The translations under genes were made by a program, and so were the position numbers. From the NCBI GenBank assembly GCA_016872675.1, contig VGZG01000023.1, positions 1 to 46,055 on the forward strand: a DNA stretch of 46,055 bases, read 5' to 3'. Positions 1-8,377 of this stretch are shown one piece after another. Each line of letters begins with the position of its first letter. The first letter of the stretch is position 1. A model generated the notes under the pieces. That model was not told the origin of the DNA. It saw nothing but the letters and a program-made list of their open reading frames with translations, and searched no databases. Origin of the DNA: Planctomycetota bacterium (GTDB lineage Bacteria > Planctomycetota > UBA1135 > UBA2386).

Positions 1-386
1 CCGCTGCTCAGCAGCAGCAGATTGCTCGACGCCGCGCACAGCAGCGCGGTCGCAAACGCCACGCGCGCGCCGACGTGCCGGCGCAGCAGCCACCAGACCA
101 GCGGCGCGATCAGCGCGCCGAGCGCCACGAACAAGAGCCGCGCCGTCCACACCGAGCCGGGCGCGCCGTCCCACAGTTGCGCGACCAACCATTGCATGCC
201 CGGCGGCCGCAGCGGCAGCGCCAGCTGCTCGTCGGGCCGACCCGCGGCGACATTGGTCGCGATGCCTTGCCACACCGGCGCGTCGCCCTGGAAGCCGACG
301 TGCCAGCCGGGTCCGCCATCGGGCGTGGCGGCGACGAACAGCACGCGCAGCACGAGCGCGACGACGAAGAGCAGCAGGGCGGGCAC
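1..386 (-). CDS. membrane glycosyltransferase, GT39/ArnT-like (N-terminal part)
   Basis: This is the N-terminal ~128 residues of an integral membrane protein; the rest lies left of the window. The predicted start is GTG at 386, with an in-frame TAG four codons upstream, so no earlier start is possible. The first ~18 residues (PALLLFVVALVLRVLFVAA) form a membrane helix. A loop with GDAPVWQGIA and LRPPGMQWLVAQLW follows, then more hydrophobic helices. This layout is typical of polyprenyl-phosphate-sugar glycosyltransferases of the GT39/PMT/ArnT type, where an acidic residue in the first periplasmic loop is catalytic; the Asp of GDAP is a candidate. It is co-directional with the flagellar operon but separated from the acetyltransferase gene by 145 bp. 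Flagellar glycosylation is possible but unproven. Assignment is by topology and loop motif only. Confidence 0.6.
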   Translation of the reverse strand, partial: MPALLLFVVALVLRVLFVAATPDGGPGWHVGFQGDAPVWQGIATNVAAGRPDEQLALPLRPPGMQWLVAQLWDGAPGSVWTARLLFVALGALIAPLVWWLLRRHVGARVAFATALLCAASSNLLLLSS

Positions 387-531
387 GGCGGGATGCTACG
401 CAGGCAGCAGCGAAGTCACGACAGCGGCGTGTGACCCGCGCGACAGTCCGTTGGCGCCTTCGCGTCAGCGTCGGCCGCGGCCGCGACGGCTGCGCTGCCC
501 GTCGCCGCCGCGCGTCGGCGTTCCTCCGTCC

Positions 532-1509
532 CTACACCGAGTCGAGCCCGTCGATCCAGCACGCCGGCAGCGCCTCGCCGACCGACCGCTGCATCGGCCC
601 GGCGACCGCGACTTCGCCGACGACGCTGCGGCCGAGCGCCTTCTTCAGGCCAGTGCGCCACGGCGGTTGCAGCACGATCGCGTCGGTCTGGCCGAGGTGG
701 TGCATGCCGGCTTGCAGCAGCGCGGCGACATCGTCTTCGGCGCCGCCGAACTCGTGCCAGTGGCCCTGTAGGTCGGCGCCCTTGCCGCAGCAGGCGTAGG
801 CGACGAGCTGGCCGGCGCGTTCGAGGCCGAGCGCGGTCATGCCGGGCGTGGTCAGCAGCGCCGACATGGTCGGCAGGTCGCGGTCGACGCGCATCGACTT
901 CTGCTGGTGCAGCCGGTGCGCCGCGGCGTGATCGCCGACGACGAGCAGGCGCGCGCCATTGGTGGGCGGGTTTGGCCGCCGCGCGACGACGAGGCAGGTC
1001 TCGGCGGCCCCGGGCACGAAGCCCGCGCGCGTGTACAGGCCATCCTGTTCCGCCCACAGCAGCGTGTGCGCGGCGGCGGCGGCGTTGGCGGCGAGCGCGT
1101 GCTGCAGCACGGCGGACGCCAGGCCTTGGCCGCGGCGCTTCTGCGCAGTCGCGACCGAGCCGAGCAGGCACGCAGCGAACGGCTCGCCGGCGCCGTGCAC
1201 GGTGACAACGCGCGTGGCGCAGAAACTCAGCAGTTCGTCGCCGTCGACGATGGCGAAGAAGCGGCCCTCGCCGTCGCTGCGGTACAGCTGCGGCCAGGTG
1301 TGTTGAACGCCGTACATGGCGCTGCCTGGCAGCAACCAGCCGTCGAGCTGCGGCAGCCAGCGTTGCACGGTGGCGCGGTCGACTTCGCGCGGCGTTGGCG
1401 TTGCGGCGGCCGCGTGGCTGCGCGCCGACGCAAGAGTCGGCGTTGTCGCGTCGTCCGACGCGATCGACGTGACCGCCGGGACCGCGCCACCCGCCACGGG
1501 CGTCTTCAT
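532..1509 (-). CDS. GNAT-family N-acetyltransferase
   Basis: A 325-residue cytosolic protein. The acetyl-CoA-binding motif A is visible at about residues 110-165: a beta strand (AACLLGSVATA), the pyrophosphate-binding loop QKRRGQGLA (family Q/R-x-x-G-x-G/A), an Ala-rich helix and a strand ending in LYTRAGFVPG, where the Tyr is in the usual position of the general acid. The C-terminal ~150 residues look like a second, degenerate GNAT-like half without a clear loop. The N-terminal ~45 residues are low-complexity Ala/Thr. The start ATG overlaps the stop of the FliE-like gene by 4 nt (ATGA), so it is translationally coupled to the flagellar operon. The substrate is unknown; a flagellar protein or sugar is an inference from position alone. 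Confidence 0.75.
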   Translation of the reverse strand: MKTPVAGGAVPAVTSIASDDATTPTLASARSHAAAATPTPREVDRATVQRWLPQLDGWLLPGSAMYGVQHTWPQLYRSDGEGRFFAIVDGDELLSFCATRVVTVHGAGEPFAACLLGSVATAQKRRGQGLASAVLQHALAANAAAAAHTLLWAEQDGLYTRAGFVPGAAETCLVVARRPNPPTNGARLLVVGDHAAAHRLHQQKSMRVDRDLPTMSALLTTPGMTALGLERAGQLVAYACCGKGADLQGHWHEFGGAEDDVAALLQAGMHHLGQTDAIVLQPPWRTGLKKALGRSVVGEVAVAGPMQRSVGEALPACWIDGLDSV

Positions 1510-1775
1510 TGCAGCTGCTGCTTGAACGCTTCTTCCAGCTGCCGCCGCAGGTCCATCGCGGTGGTGAAGCTCGCGTCGGCGTCGGCGACTGCGTCGCGCA
1601 GGTCATCGGCGGTCTGCACCTGCTCGGGCGAGCGCGCGGGCGCGAGGTGGCGGCCGAGCTTGTCGAGCAGCGCCTCGAAGCCCGGGGCGACCGGCGCCTG
1701 CGGCGCGCGTTCGCCGTCGAGCGGCGTTGGCGCGGCGAGCGCGCCGAGTTGGTTGGTCGGCCCCACGGCGCTCAC
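1506..1775 (-). CDS. small FliE-like protein (possible MS-ring/rod junction protein)
   Basis: An 89-residue protein starting at GTG, which overlaps the flgL stop by 4 nt (GTGA), and ending in a 4-nt overlap with the acetyltransferase gene. The N-terminal ~30 residues are Pro/Ala-rich. The C-terminal ~45 residues form a predicted amphipathic helix, DADASFTTAMDLRRQLEEAF, which lines up with the FliE C-terminal signature (A-x-x-SF-x-x-x-V-x-VR-x-KL-x-EAY). An FEALL motif also matches the conserved FxxLL of FliE. FliE joins the MS ring to the proximal rod and is about 100 aa, usually encoded next to flgB-flgC; here it follows flgL. It could instead be an unrelated short coiled protein. The pattern is convincing by eye but the protein is short. 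Confidence 0.5.
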   Translation of the reverse strand: MSAVGPTNQLGALAAPTPLDGERAPQAPVAPGFEALLDKLGRHLAPARSPEQVQTADDLRDAVADADASFTTAMDLRRQLEEAFKQQLQ

Positions 1776-3199
1776 CGCAGGAAGCCCATCAGGCTGTTCT
1801 GAATGACCCTGGCGCTGATCTGCAGGGCAGCCTGGTAGCTCATGTCCTGCTGCTGCATCTCCAGGATCGCCGACGTGATGTCGGTGTCCTCGAGCCGCGA
1901 CAGCGACTCCTGGCGCGAGGCCTGCAGGTCTTCGACGCGGTTCTTCAGCGCGTCCATGCTGGAGCTGCGGAAGCCGATCTCGCGCAGGCCGTTGAGCACC
2001 GCCTCGTGCGCGCCGTCGACGGCGTCGAGCATGCGCGACACGCGCGCCTGCACCTCGCCGTCGGCGAGGCCTTCGTCGTTGCGCAGCAGATCGCGCAGCG
2101 TCGTCAGCGTGGTGAATGCGTCGAACGTGCCGACGTGCTCGATTTCCTCGACACCGGTGCGGGTGATGCCCCGCGCGTCGAAGTAGGTCGTCGAGTTATC
2201 GGTTGCGCTGCGCACGGCGACCGCGCTGAGCGAAAAATCGGTGACGGTGGTGAACGACACGCCGCCGTCGGTCGACAGCCGCGCCGCCGATGTGAACGTG
2301 CCGGTCAGCGTCGCCGGCACACCGGTGACGGTCAGCGAGATCGTGCGGTCGTCGGCGGTCGTGAACGTGCCGTTGGTGACCGGGATGCCGACCGCCGCGC
2401 CGCCGCCGATGCTGAGCGTGCCGGCGACCGGGTCGAAGGCGTAGCTGAGTTGGCCGAGCGCGGTGGTGGCGCCGTTGCCGGCGCTGACCGTCGCGGGGCG
2501 GTCGTTGGTCAGGCCGCCCCAGGTGACTTCGAGGCGCTGGCGGCCGACCGCGGTCGAGCCGCCGGTGGTCCCGAGCACGCCGGTCGCGGTGGTGCCGGGC
2601 ATCGGCGTGATCAACATGCTGCCGCGATTGCGCGCCAGGAAGACGCGGTCGCCGGCGACGTTGAGTTCGGTCTGCACGCCGGGCGCCACGTTGATCGACA
2701 GCGTCTCGCGATTGCCGCGGTAGCGCACCGAGGTGCGGCCGCCGACGGTGACGCTCTCAAATGGCGGTTGGTCGTCGTCGGTGCCGCCGAAGAGGTAGCG
2801 GCCGCCACGCTTGCTGTTGGCGATGCCGACGAGCTGGCCGAGCAGCTGGTCGACTTCGGCCGCGATGCTGGCGCGGTCGCCCTGGCTCAGCGTGCCGTTG
2901 CTGGCCTGGGTCGTCAGTTCGCGCACGCGCTGGAACAGCGTGCTGGCATCCTCGAGCGCCGAGGCGCCGGTGTTCAGCGTCTCGCGCGCGAGCGAGACGT
3001 TTTCGCTCATTCGCCGCAGGTCGGCGATGTCGCTGCGCAGCGGCGCCATCTGCAGCGTCGCGGCGGGATCGTCCGACGGGCGCAGAACGCGCCGGCCGGT
3101 GGCGATCTGCTGCTGCAGGACCGAACTGCGCGCGAGCCCGCGCTGCACGTCGGCGAGCGCGCGGCTGAACATCATGCCTTGCGTGATGCGGACACTCAT
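1772..3199 (-). CDS. flgL: flagellar hook-associated protein 3 (FlgL)
   Basis: FlgL is the second hook-filament junction protein, exported by the flagellar type III system and capped by filament. The N-terminus (MSVRITQGMMFSRALADVQR, then LQQQIATGRRVLRPSDDP) is the flagellin/FlgL D0-D1 helix, and RGGRYLFGGTDDDQPPF is the FlgL-typical Y-x-F-x-G motif ending D1. The C-terminal ~90 residues restore the D0/D1 coiled helices (RLEDTDITSAILEMQQQDMS, family pattern). At 475 residues it exceeds the usual ~320; the extra length is in the central beta-rich, Thr/Gly-rich outer domain. The Shine-Dalgarno AGGTGA overlaps the flgK stop, supporting this ATG. It lies 4 bp after flgK and overlaps the FliE-like gene by 4 nt. 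Confidence 0.95.
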   Translation of the reverse strand: MSVRITQGMMFSRALADVQRGLARSSVLQQQIATGRRVLRPSDDPAATLQMAPLRSDIADLRRMSENVSLARETLNTGASALEDASTLFQRVRELTTQASNGTLSQGDRASIAAEVDQLLGQLVGIANSKRGGRYLFGGTDDDQPPFESVTVGGRTSVRYRGNRETLSINVAPGVQTELNVAGDRVFLARNRGSMLITPMPGTTATGVLGTTGGSTAVGRQRLEVTWGGLTNDRPATVSAGNGATTALGQLSYAFDPVAGTLSIGGGAAVGIPVTNGTFTTADDRTISLTVTGVPATLTGTFTSAARLSTDGGVSFTTVTDFSLSAVAVRSATDNSTTYFDARGITRTGVEEIEHVGTFDAFTTLTTLRDLLRNDEGLADGEVQARVSRMLDAVDGAHEAVLNGLREIGFRSSSMDALKNRVEDLQASRQESLSRLEDTDITSAILEMQQQDMSYQAALQISARVIQNSLMGFLR

Positions 3200-3203
3200 G
3201 AGG

Positions 3204-3209
3204 TCACCT
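3204..3209 (-). promoter_or_regulatory. Shine-Dalgarno of flgL made from the flgK Arg-stop codons
   Basis: On the minus strand, flgK ends GGC-AGG-TGA, then CCTC and the flgL ATG. The hexamer AGGTGA, formed by the last sense codon and the stop, sits at ideal distance (AGG to ATG is 7 nt) and is the only ribosome-binding motif there. This implies termination-reinitiation coupling of flgK and flgL. Confidence 0.7.
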
Positions 3210-5570
3210 GCCGAGATTGATGAGGGTGTCGGTCATCTCCTGCGCCACGGCGAGGAAGCGGGCCGCCGCCTCGTAGGACTGCTGGAAACGCATCATGTCG
3301 ACCATCTCCTCGTCGATGTTGACGCCGGAGATCGACTCGCGTTCGGCGTTCAGCTGCGCCATCAGCGCCTCCTGCGACGCCAGCGCCGTGCCGGCGGCGG
3401 CGACGTCGAAGCCGACTTCGCCGACGAGGTCGGACCAGAAGTCTTCGATCGAGGTGCCGTCGAGCCCGTCGAGGTCGACGTCGCGCAGCGTCGCCAAGCG
3501 GGCGAGGTTGCCGGCGTCGCCGGCGGCGGCGCTGATGCCAGCCGCGACGCGGTCAGCGTTGGCGACGAGCTCCGGATTGACGGCGATGTCAGCGGCTGAC
3601 GTGCCGAGGAAGAATGAGTTGAGGCCGAGCGCGACCAGCACGTCGGTCGTGTCGCTGTCCGCCAGCGCGTCGACGGCGAAGACCTGGCCCTGGCTGCCGC
3701 TGATCTGGCCGGCGCCGAACGCCACCGTGATGCCATCCGCGACGGCGATCGATTCGCCCGGCTCGTAGCCGGCGCCGACGTCGATCGTGGTGACGAGGTT
3801 GCCTTCCTTGTCGAGCACGCGCATGCGCAGGTCCTGCGTCATGCCGATGGTGCCGTTGCCCTCGGGCACGAAGGTGAACTGCTGGTTTGCGGCGCCGGTG
3901 TAGGCGCCGCCGATGGTCACCTCGAGCGCCGCGTCGCGGCCGATCGCCGTCGTCGTCGGCAGACCGAGCGCGGCGAGCAGATCGCCTGGGCCAGTGCCAC
4001 TGGCCAGCGACAGCGTCGCGACCGATCCGTTCTGCGAGCCCTGCAGCACGAGCCGGCCGCCGACCACGAGGGCCGTGCCGTTGGGATCGAGCTGGCGGTT
4101 GATGGCAGTCGCCAGTTCGTCGGCGGTGGCGTTCTCGACGTCCTGGAAGGCCGTCGCCGCGATCATCACGGTCGTGCTGGTCGTGCCTGCCGCCGAACCG
4201 TTGTTGACGACGAGGCTGAGCGGGAACGTCTGATCCGACAGGTCGTACGGGCCCGGTTGGCTGCTGCCGAGCACCGGCTGCATGCCGCCGAAGGTGCCGC
4301 GTGTGTCCGGCGCGGTGTCGAGCCGCGGCGAGAAGTCGAAGCCATAGCGATCGGCGGCGTTGAGGCGCAGCCGGCCGGTCGGATCGACGGTCGCCGTTAG
4401 GTTGGGGATGTCATTGAGCGCGGTCGCGAGGTCGTCGAGCGACATCGTCGCCGGATCGATCGCGATGCGCGTGCGCTCTATCGCGCCCGTCGCAATGTCA
4501 GTGACGTTGACGTAGAGCTCGCCCTTGCTGATGTCGAATGGCAGGCCCGCCTGCGACAGCAGTTCGTCGCCACGGTTGCCGTCGCCGTCGTTGTCCTGCG
4601 CGCCGTAAGCGCTGGTCAGCGAGCGAAGCGGACCCGACGCCGGCATGCCGGTCGTGTGGGCGCGGTTCCACTCGAGGATCGTGTTGCGCGCCAGCTGGTC
4701 GATGCGGGACTGCAGTCCGGGCACGCCGGCCTTCTCTTGCGCCAGCAGCGCACCGATGCGGCCACCCTTGAGCGACGCGCTGGCGTCGGCCTTGCCGACC
4801 AGCAGCTTGGTCGAGTCGGCGGCGTCCTTGCCGACGGCGAGCGCAGTCGTGCGGTCGCCGGCGACGAGCTGATGGCCGCCGACCAGCAGGTCGAGGCTGC
4901 CGTTGGCGCGCTCCAGGGCGCGCACGTCGATCAGCTTGCCGAGTTCCTTCACCTGCTGCGCGCGTGTGTCGCGCAGGTCGTTGGCGCTGGCGCCGGTCGC
5001 CTCGGCCGCGGTGATCTGCTGGTTGAGCGACGCGATCACGGCGGCGCGGTCGTTGACCTGGCGCACGAGCCCGCGGACTTCGTCGAACGTGGTGCCCGAG
5101 AGGTCGCTGAGGCGCGAGGCCATCATGCGGAACTCCTGGCTCAGCGCGCCGCCGGCCTGCACGAGGCCGCCGCGCAGCGCGCGGTCGCCCGGATCGGTGC
5201 GCAACTGGTCGAGCGCGCCGAACAGATCAGTCAACGACGCGCTCAAACCGCCCTCGGGATCGCCGAGGATGCCTTCGATCTCGCGCATGCGGGACAGGTC
5301 GACCTGAGCGGCGCCGACCATGCCCATTTGCAGCTGGATCCGGCGCTCGATGCCTTCGTCGACGAGGCGGGTGATGCTGCGGATGTCGACGCCGGCGCCG
5401 ATCTGCATGGTGCCGCCGACGCCGAATGGGTAGGCGGCGGCTAGTTCGACGCGCTGGCGCGTGTAGCCCGCCGTGTTGGCGTTGGCGACGTTGTTACCGG
5501 CCGTCTGCATGCCGTAGCGCGCCGCTTGCAGCGCGCGGAGGCCTGCGTCGAGTCCAAAGCCGAAGGTCAT
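3204..5570 (-). CDS. flgK: flagellar hook-associated protein 1 (FlgK)
   Basis: FlgK is the first hook-filament junction protein, secreted through the flagellar export gate. The N-terminus (MTFGFGLDAGLRALQAARYG followed by NNVANANTAGYTRQRV) is the flagellar rod/hook N-domain with the conserved NN-x-ANA-x-T-x-GYTRQ motif. The C-terminus has GVNIDEEMVDMMRFQQSYEA, the conserved FlgK end (NxDEEmxxMxxfQQaYxAaAr). Its 788 residues are well above the typical 450-630; the expansion is a beta-rich Thr/Gly region between about residues 330 and 680. AAGGAG lies 7 nt upstream of the ATG. It follows the chaperone gene flgN by 36 bp, matching FlgN's role as FlgK/FlgL chaperone. Confidence 0.96.
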   Translation of the reverse strand: MTFGFGLDAGLRALQAARYGMQTAGNNVANANTAGYTRQRVELAAAYPFGVGGTMQIGAGVDIRSITRLVDEGIERRIQLQMGMVGAAQVDLSRMREIEGILGDPEGGLSASLTDLFGALDQLRTDPGDRALRGGLVQAGGALSQEFRMMASRLSDLSGTTFDEVRGLVRQVNDRAAVIASLNQQITAAEATGASANDLRDTRAQQVKELGKLIDVRALERANGSLDLLVGGHQLVAGDRTTALAVGKDAADSTKLLVGKADASASLKGGRIGALLAQEKAGVPGLQSRIDQLARNTILEWNRAHTTGMPASGPLRSLTSAYGAQDNDGDGNRGDELLSQAGLPFDISKGELYVNVTDIATGAIERTRIAIDPATMSLDDLATALNDIPNLTATVDPTGRLRLNAADRYGFDFSPRLDTAPDTRGTFGGMQPVLGSSQPGPYDLSDQTFPLSLVVNNGSAAGTTSTTVMIAATAFQDVENATADELATAINRQLDPNGTALVVGGRLVLQGSQNGSVATLSLASGTGPGDLLAALGLPTTTAIGRDAALEVTIGGAYTGAANQQFTFVPEGNGTIGMTQDLRMRVLDKEGNLVTTIDVGAGYEPGESIAVADGITVAFGAGQISGSQGQVFAVDALADSDTTDVLVALGLNSFFLGTSAADIAVNPELVANADRVAAGISAAAGDAGNLARLATLRDVDLDGLDGTSIEDFWSDLVGEVGFDVAAAGTALASQEALMAQLNAERESISGVNIDEEMVDMMRFQQSYEAAARFLAVAQEMTDTLINLGR

Positions 5571-5606
5571 GGGGGTTCTCCTTTGCCTATCCTTTCGCCA
5601 ACCAAC

Positions 5607-6122
5607 TCACGCCTTGCCGTCGAGCAGCGCGCCAGCGGCGTTGCCGGCGTGCAGCACGCGCGCCGACCGGTCGTATCCCGGGACGGTCGCGCGACCGGCC
5701 GGGGCCGGCACGCGCAGCGCGTCTTGCGCATATCGGACGAGACGCTGTCCGAGCGTTACTTCCGTTCGCACCGACCTTGCGAGTTGCGTGACCCGGTCCG
5801 CCGCGTCGCGCAGGCTGCATGACTCGGCGGCAGGCAGGGCGCCCGCGATCTTGGTGACGTTGACGTGCAGCGAGCCGGGGGCGTTGCCGAGCGGCGCTGG
5901 CAGGGCCTGGCGGATGCGGGCGACCAACTCGTCGCGGCTGGCCTCCTCGCACACCAGTTCCTGGGCGAGCTGCTCCAACTCTGGCTCCGGCGCGAGCTTG
6001 CTGGCGCGCGCCGAGACCCACGACTGACGGCGGGCCTGCAGGCCGGCCAGCAGCTTCTCGAGTCGCTCGGCGGAGCGCGTGAACGACTGCTGCAGAAGTC
6101 GACAGTCCTCAGAGAACGACAT
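5607..6122 (-). CDS. flgN: FlgN-like export chaperone for FlgK/FlgL
   Basis: A 171-residue, mostly helical, charged cytosolic protein. Residues ~1-75 resemble the FlgN family: a long helix with LEKLLAGLQARRQSWVSARA, then EQLAQELVCEEASRDELVAR, close to the pattern where residues after R-x-x-L scan E-x-x-R pairs. FlgN binds FlgK and FlgL and delivers them to the export apparatus. The ATG at 6122 is chosen because a strong AAGGGAGG lies 6 nt upstream inside flgJ; longer in-frame extensions would be read out of frame through flgJ. It overlaps the end of flgJ by 14 nt and sits directly before flgK, the expected client. FlgN proteins diverge strongly, so part of the call rests on position. Confidence 0.7.
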   Translation of the reverse strand: MSFSEDCRLLQQSFTRSAERLEKLLAGLQARRQSWVSARASKLAPEPELEQLAQELVCEEASRDELVARIRQALPAPLGNAPGSLHVNVTKIAGALPAAESCSLRDAADRVTQLARSVRTEVTLGQRLVRYAQDALRVPAPAGRATVPGYDRSARVLHAGNAAGALLDGKA

Positions 6123-6504
6123 TGCAGCCTCCCTTCGCGTCAGTGGCGCGCAGGCTCGCGGTCTCGGCGGCCTTGCGGGCGGCTTGCGCCTTGATGTCGA
6201 GGTCCTTGGGGATCTGGCCGTGCCGCTCGAGGTCGGCCAGCAGTTTGTCCTTGATGCCGATCTTGCTCGTGCGCGAGATCCGCTCGGACAGGTTCTGGTC
6301 GAACCAGTCCGCGAACGTGTCGGCGCCCGGGCCGTCGCCGAACATGCCGCCGCCATCGCCACCGATCGAGGCGCTCGAGCGCAGCGTGCTGACCATCGAA
6401 CGGATGAAGATCTGCTCGAACTGCGCCGCCGTCTTCTCGGCCCGCGCGCGCTCCGGATCGGCCTGCGGCCCATTCGTCATGCGGTTGATGCGCGCGACGT
6501 CCAT
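6109..6504 (-). CDS. flgJ: rod-binding protein FlgJ, N-domain only
   Basis: A 131-residue protein equal to the rod-binding N-terminal half of FlgJ. It shows AAQFEQIFIRSMVSTLRSSA (family A-x-x-FE-x-x-F-x-x-x-M-x-x-x-R), then FADWFDQNLSERIS and the conserved IGIKDKLLADL. In enteric bacteria FlgJ has a second, muramidase domain that opens peptidoglycan for the rod; it is absent here, as in many other phyla, so a separate lytic enzyme must do that job. The start ATG overlaps the flgI stop by 1 nt (TGATG), with GGAGGTG upstream inside flgI. The last residues are encoded within the start of flgN. Confidence 0.88.
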   Translation of the reverse strand: MDVARINRMTNGPQADPERARAEKTAAQFEQIFIRSMVSTLRSSASIGGDGGGMFGDGPGADTFADWFDQNLSERISRTSKIGIKDKLLADLERHGQIPKDLDIKAQAARKAAETASLRATDAKGGCNVVL

Positions 6505-7745
6505 CAGCGCACCTCCAGCGTGGCGTGCAGGAAGCCGCCTTGCTCGAGCGCCTGGAACACCTGGATCAGCTGCGCTGGCGTCAGGCCGAGCGTCTTCAGG
6601 TTGGTCAGCAAGTCGGAGACGGAGGCGCCGCCGCCCATCTTCTTGAGCTCGGTGTGCGTCTGCGCCGCCTCGATGCGGGTGCGGGCGACCTTCTCGGTCT
6701 GGCCATGGCCGAACGGCAGCGGCTGCGAGACCTGCTCCTCCTCGACGATGGTGATCGTCAGATCGGACAGGCCGACGACGCACGGGCTGATCAGCACGCC
6801 TTCGCCGGCGAGCACGGTGCCGCTGGCCTGGTCGATCATGACCTTGGCCGGGTTCTCAACCTGCACGCGCATGGCGCCGACGAGGTTGAGCAGGCGGATG
6901 GCGTTCTCGTTGGTGCGGTCGGCCTCCGGCAGATCGATGCGGACGAGGCTCGGGTCGATGGCCGAGACCTTGGCCGACGTGCCCTCCAGCGCCGTGGTCA
7001 CGCCGTTGGCGATCGACATGGCGTTGAACGGGCTCGGGTTGAGCACCTGCAGCTCGAGCGCGCCGGACTCGCTGAAGAACTTGGTGTTCTCTTCGCGGAT
7101 CACGACGCCGCCGTTGGTGACCCAGCCGGTGAGGCTAGGGTTGTTCTTGAGCGACGCGGCGTTGCCGTCGGCGGAGAAGCCGGGGATGACCAGGCCGCCC
7201 TGCGCGACGACGTAGGCCTGGCCGTCGACGCCCTTGAGCTCGGCGCGCAGCAGTTCGCCGCCGCGCAACGACGAGCAATCGCTGATCGCCTCGATCTTGA
7301 CGTCGAGGATCTGGCCCTGCTTGGCGAACGGCGGCAGCGAACAGCTGATGCTGACGAGCGCCGTCGAGCCGCCGACGACGTCGCTGATCGTCAGGTTGAG
7401 TCCGAGTTGGCGGATGACGTTGAGGATCGCCTGGCGCGTGCCGCGGTCGCTCGAGCCGGTCTTGGCGAGGCCGGTGACTACGCCGATGCCAACCAGCTGG
7501 TGCGGCATGCTGTTGTGCAGGCGCGTGACGCTGCGGATGCGCGGCGTCAGGATGGTCTCGCCTTCGCCGCCCTGGCGAACGGCGATCTCCTGGCGCTGGA
7601 TCGGCGGGACGCTGACTTCGCCCTGCTGGGCGGCGTCGGGGCCTTCCGCGGCGCCGCGCGTGGACGTGGCGCTGGCGGCGTTGGCTGCCGGCTGCTGCGC
7701 CAGCAGCGCCGAGGCGAACGCGAGGACGATGAGGACGGTGCGCAT
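6504..7745 (-). CDS. flgI: flagellar P-ring protein FlgI
   Basis: FlgI forms the periplasmic P ring around the rod. The 413-residue protein begins with a Sec signal peptide (MRTVLIVLAFASALLAQQ). The conserved core follows: QLVGIGVVTGLAKTGSSDRG near residue 75, then KQGQILDVKIEAISDCSSLR with GGELL, matching the FlgI family (G-x-GLVVGLxGTGD, G-x-x-D-V-x-v-ssigDAxSLxGG). The length is slightly above the usual ~365 because of a ~45-residue linker after the signal peptide. The order flgA-flgH-flgI-flgJ groups ring chaperone, L ring, P ring and rod cap. It starts 8 bp after flgH with no good Shine-Dalgarno, so translation may be coupled. Confidence 0.96.
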   Translation of the reverse strand: MRTVLIVLAFASALLAQQPAANAASATSTRGAAEGPDAAQQGEVSVPPIQRQEIAVRQGGEGETILTPRIRSVTRLHNSMPHQLVGIGVVTGLAKTGSSDRGTRQAILNVIRQLGLNLTISDVVGGSTALVSISCSLPPFAKQGQILDVKIEAISDCSSLRGGELLRAELKGVDGQAYVVAQGGLVIPGFSADGNAASLKNNPSLTGWVTNGGVVIREENTKFFSESGALELQVLNPSPFNAMSIANGVTTALEGTSAKVSAIDPSLVRIDLPEADRTNENAIRLLNLVGAMRVQVENPAKVMIDQASGTVLAGEGVLISPCVVGLSDLTITIVEEEQVSQPLPFGHGQTEKVARTRIEAAQTHTELKKMGGGASVSDLLTNLKTLGLTPAQLIQVFQALEQGGFLHATLEVR

Positions 7746-7753
7746 GGGATGTC

Positions 7754-8377
7754 TCAGAAGGGCCAGCAGGCCCAGACCAGGGTGTCGAAGAACTGGCCGA
7801 CGGGGCCGCGCGAGACCTGCCGCGTGCCGCCGCCCTCGCCGAGGATGGCGACGCGCGCGTCCGCGACCTCGGCGCTGTTGACCGTGTTGTTCGGCGTCAC
7901 GTCGAGGGCGCGCACAAGGCCGCTGATGCGGAGCGTGCGGGTTTCGTCGTTGACGGTGACGGTGCGCGCGCCGGCGATCACGAGATTGCCGTTGGGCTGG
8001 ACGTCGATGACGACGACCGCGACGCTGGCGCGGACGGTGCTGCCCGTGTTCTGCATCGACTCGCCGAGGAAGTCGCTCTCCTTGCGGATGTCGATGCGCG
8101 GCAGGTCGCTCGACTTGAAGGTGTCCTCGCTGAGCGAGTAGGACTCCAGGCGCGCGGCGAGCGACGTGTCGTTGCGGCGCTCGACCTTGTCCTGGTTGCT
8201 GACGCTGTGCTGTTCCCGGACAATGACCGTCAAGATGTCGCCGACGTTGCGGGCGCGGAGGTCGGCGACGACGCCGAGGTTGGCGCCGGCGCGCACGTAC
8301 GGGTTCTGGGCCGCGGCGGGCGCGGCCAGGACGGCGAGCAGGCAGAGGCTGCGGATGGCGTTCATGGTCGTGTTCAT
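7754..8377 (-). CDS. flgH: flagellar L-ring protein FlgH
   Basis: FlgH builds the outer-membrane L ring. The 207-residue protein shows the family core: VGDILTVIVREQHSVSNQDK (family GD-x-l-T-V-x-i-x-E), VVVIDVQPNGNLVIAGAR and NDETRTLRISGLVR with a following D. The N-terminus is a Sec signal (LCLLAVLAAPAAAQ) ending in an AxA-Q site. The only Cys in it is in the hydrophobic core rather than after an L-x-x lipobox, whereas FlgH of Proteobacteria is a lipoprotein. The ATG overlaps the flgA stop by 4 nt; a second in-frame ATG four codons later is an alternative start that keeps the signal peptide. Confidence 0.94.
   Translation of the reverse strand: MNTTMNAIRSLCLLAVLAAPAAAQNPYVRAGANLGVVADLRARNVGDILTVIVREQHSVSNQDKVERRNDTSLAARLESYSLSEDTFKSSDLPRIDIRKESDFLGESMQNTGSTVRASVAVVVIDVQPNGNLVIAGARTVTVNDETRTLRISGLVRALDVTPNNTVNSAEVADARVAILGEGGGTRQVSRGPVGQFFDTLVWACWPF

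Noticed and set aside
1727-3220. A 497-codon plus-strand frame opposite flgL
   Set aside because: Composition noise rich in Arg/Ala/Gly/Val; flgL has family motifs on the other strand.
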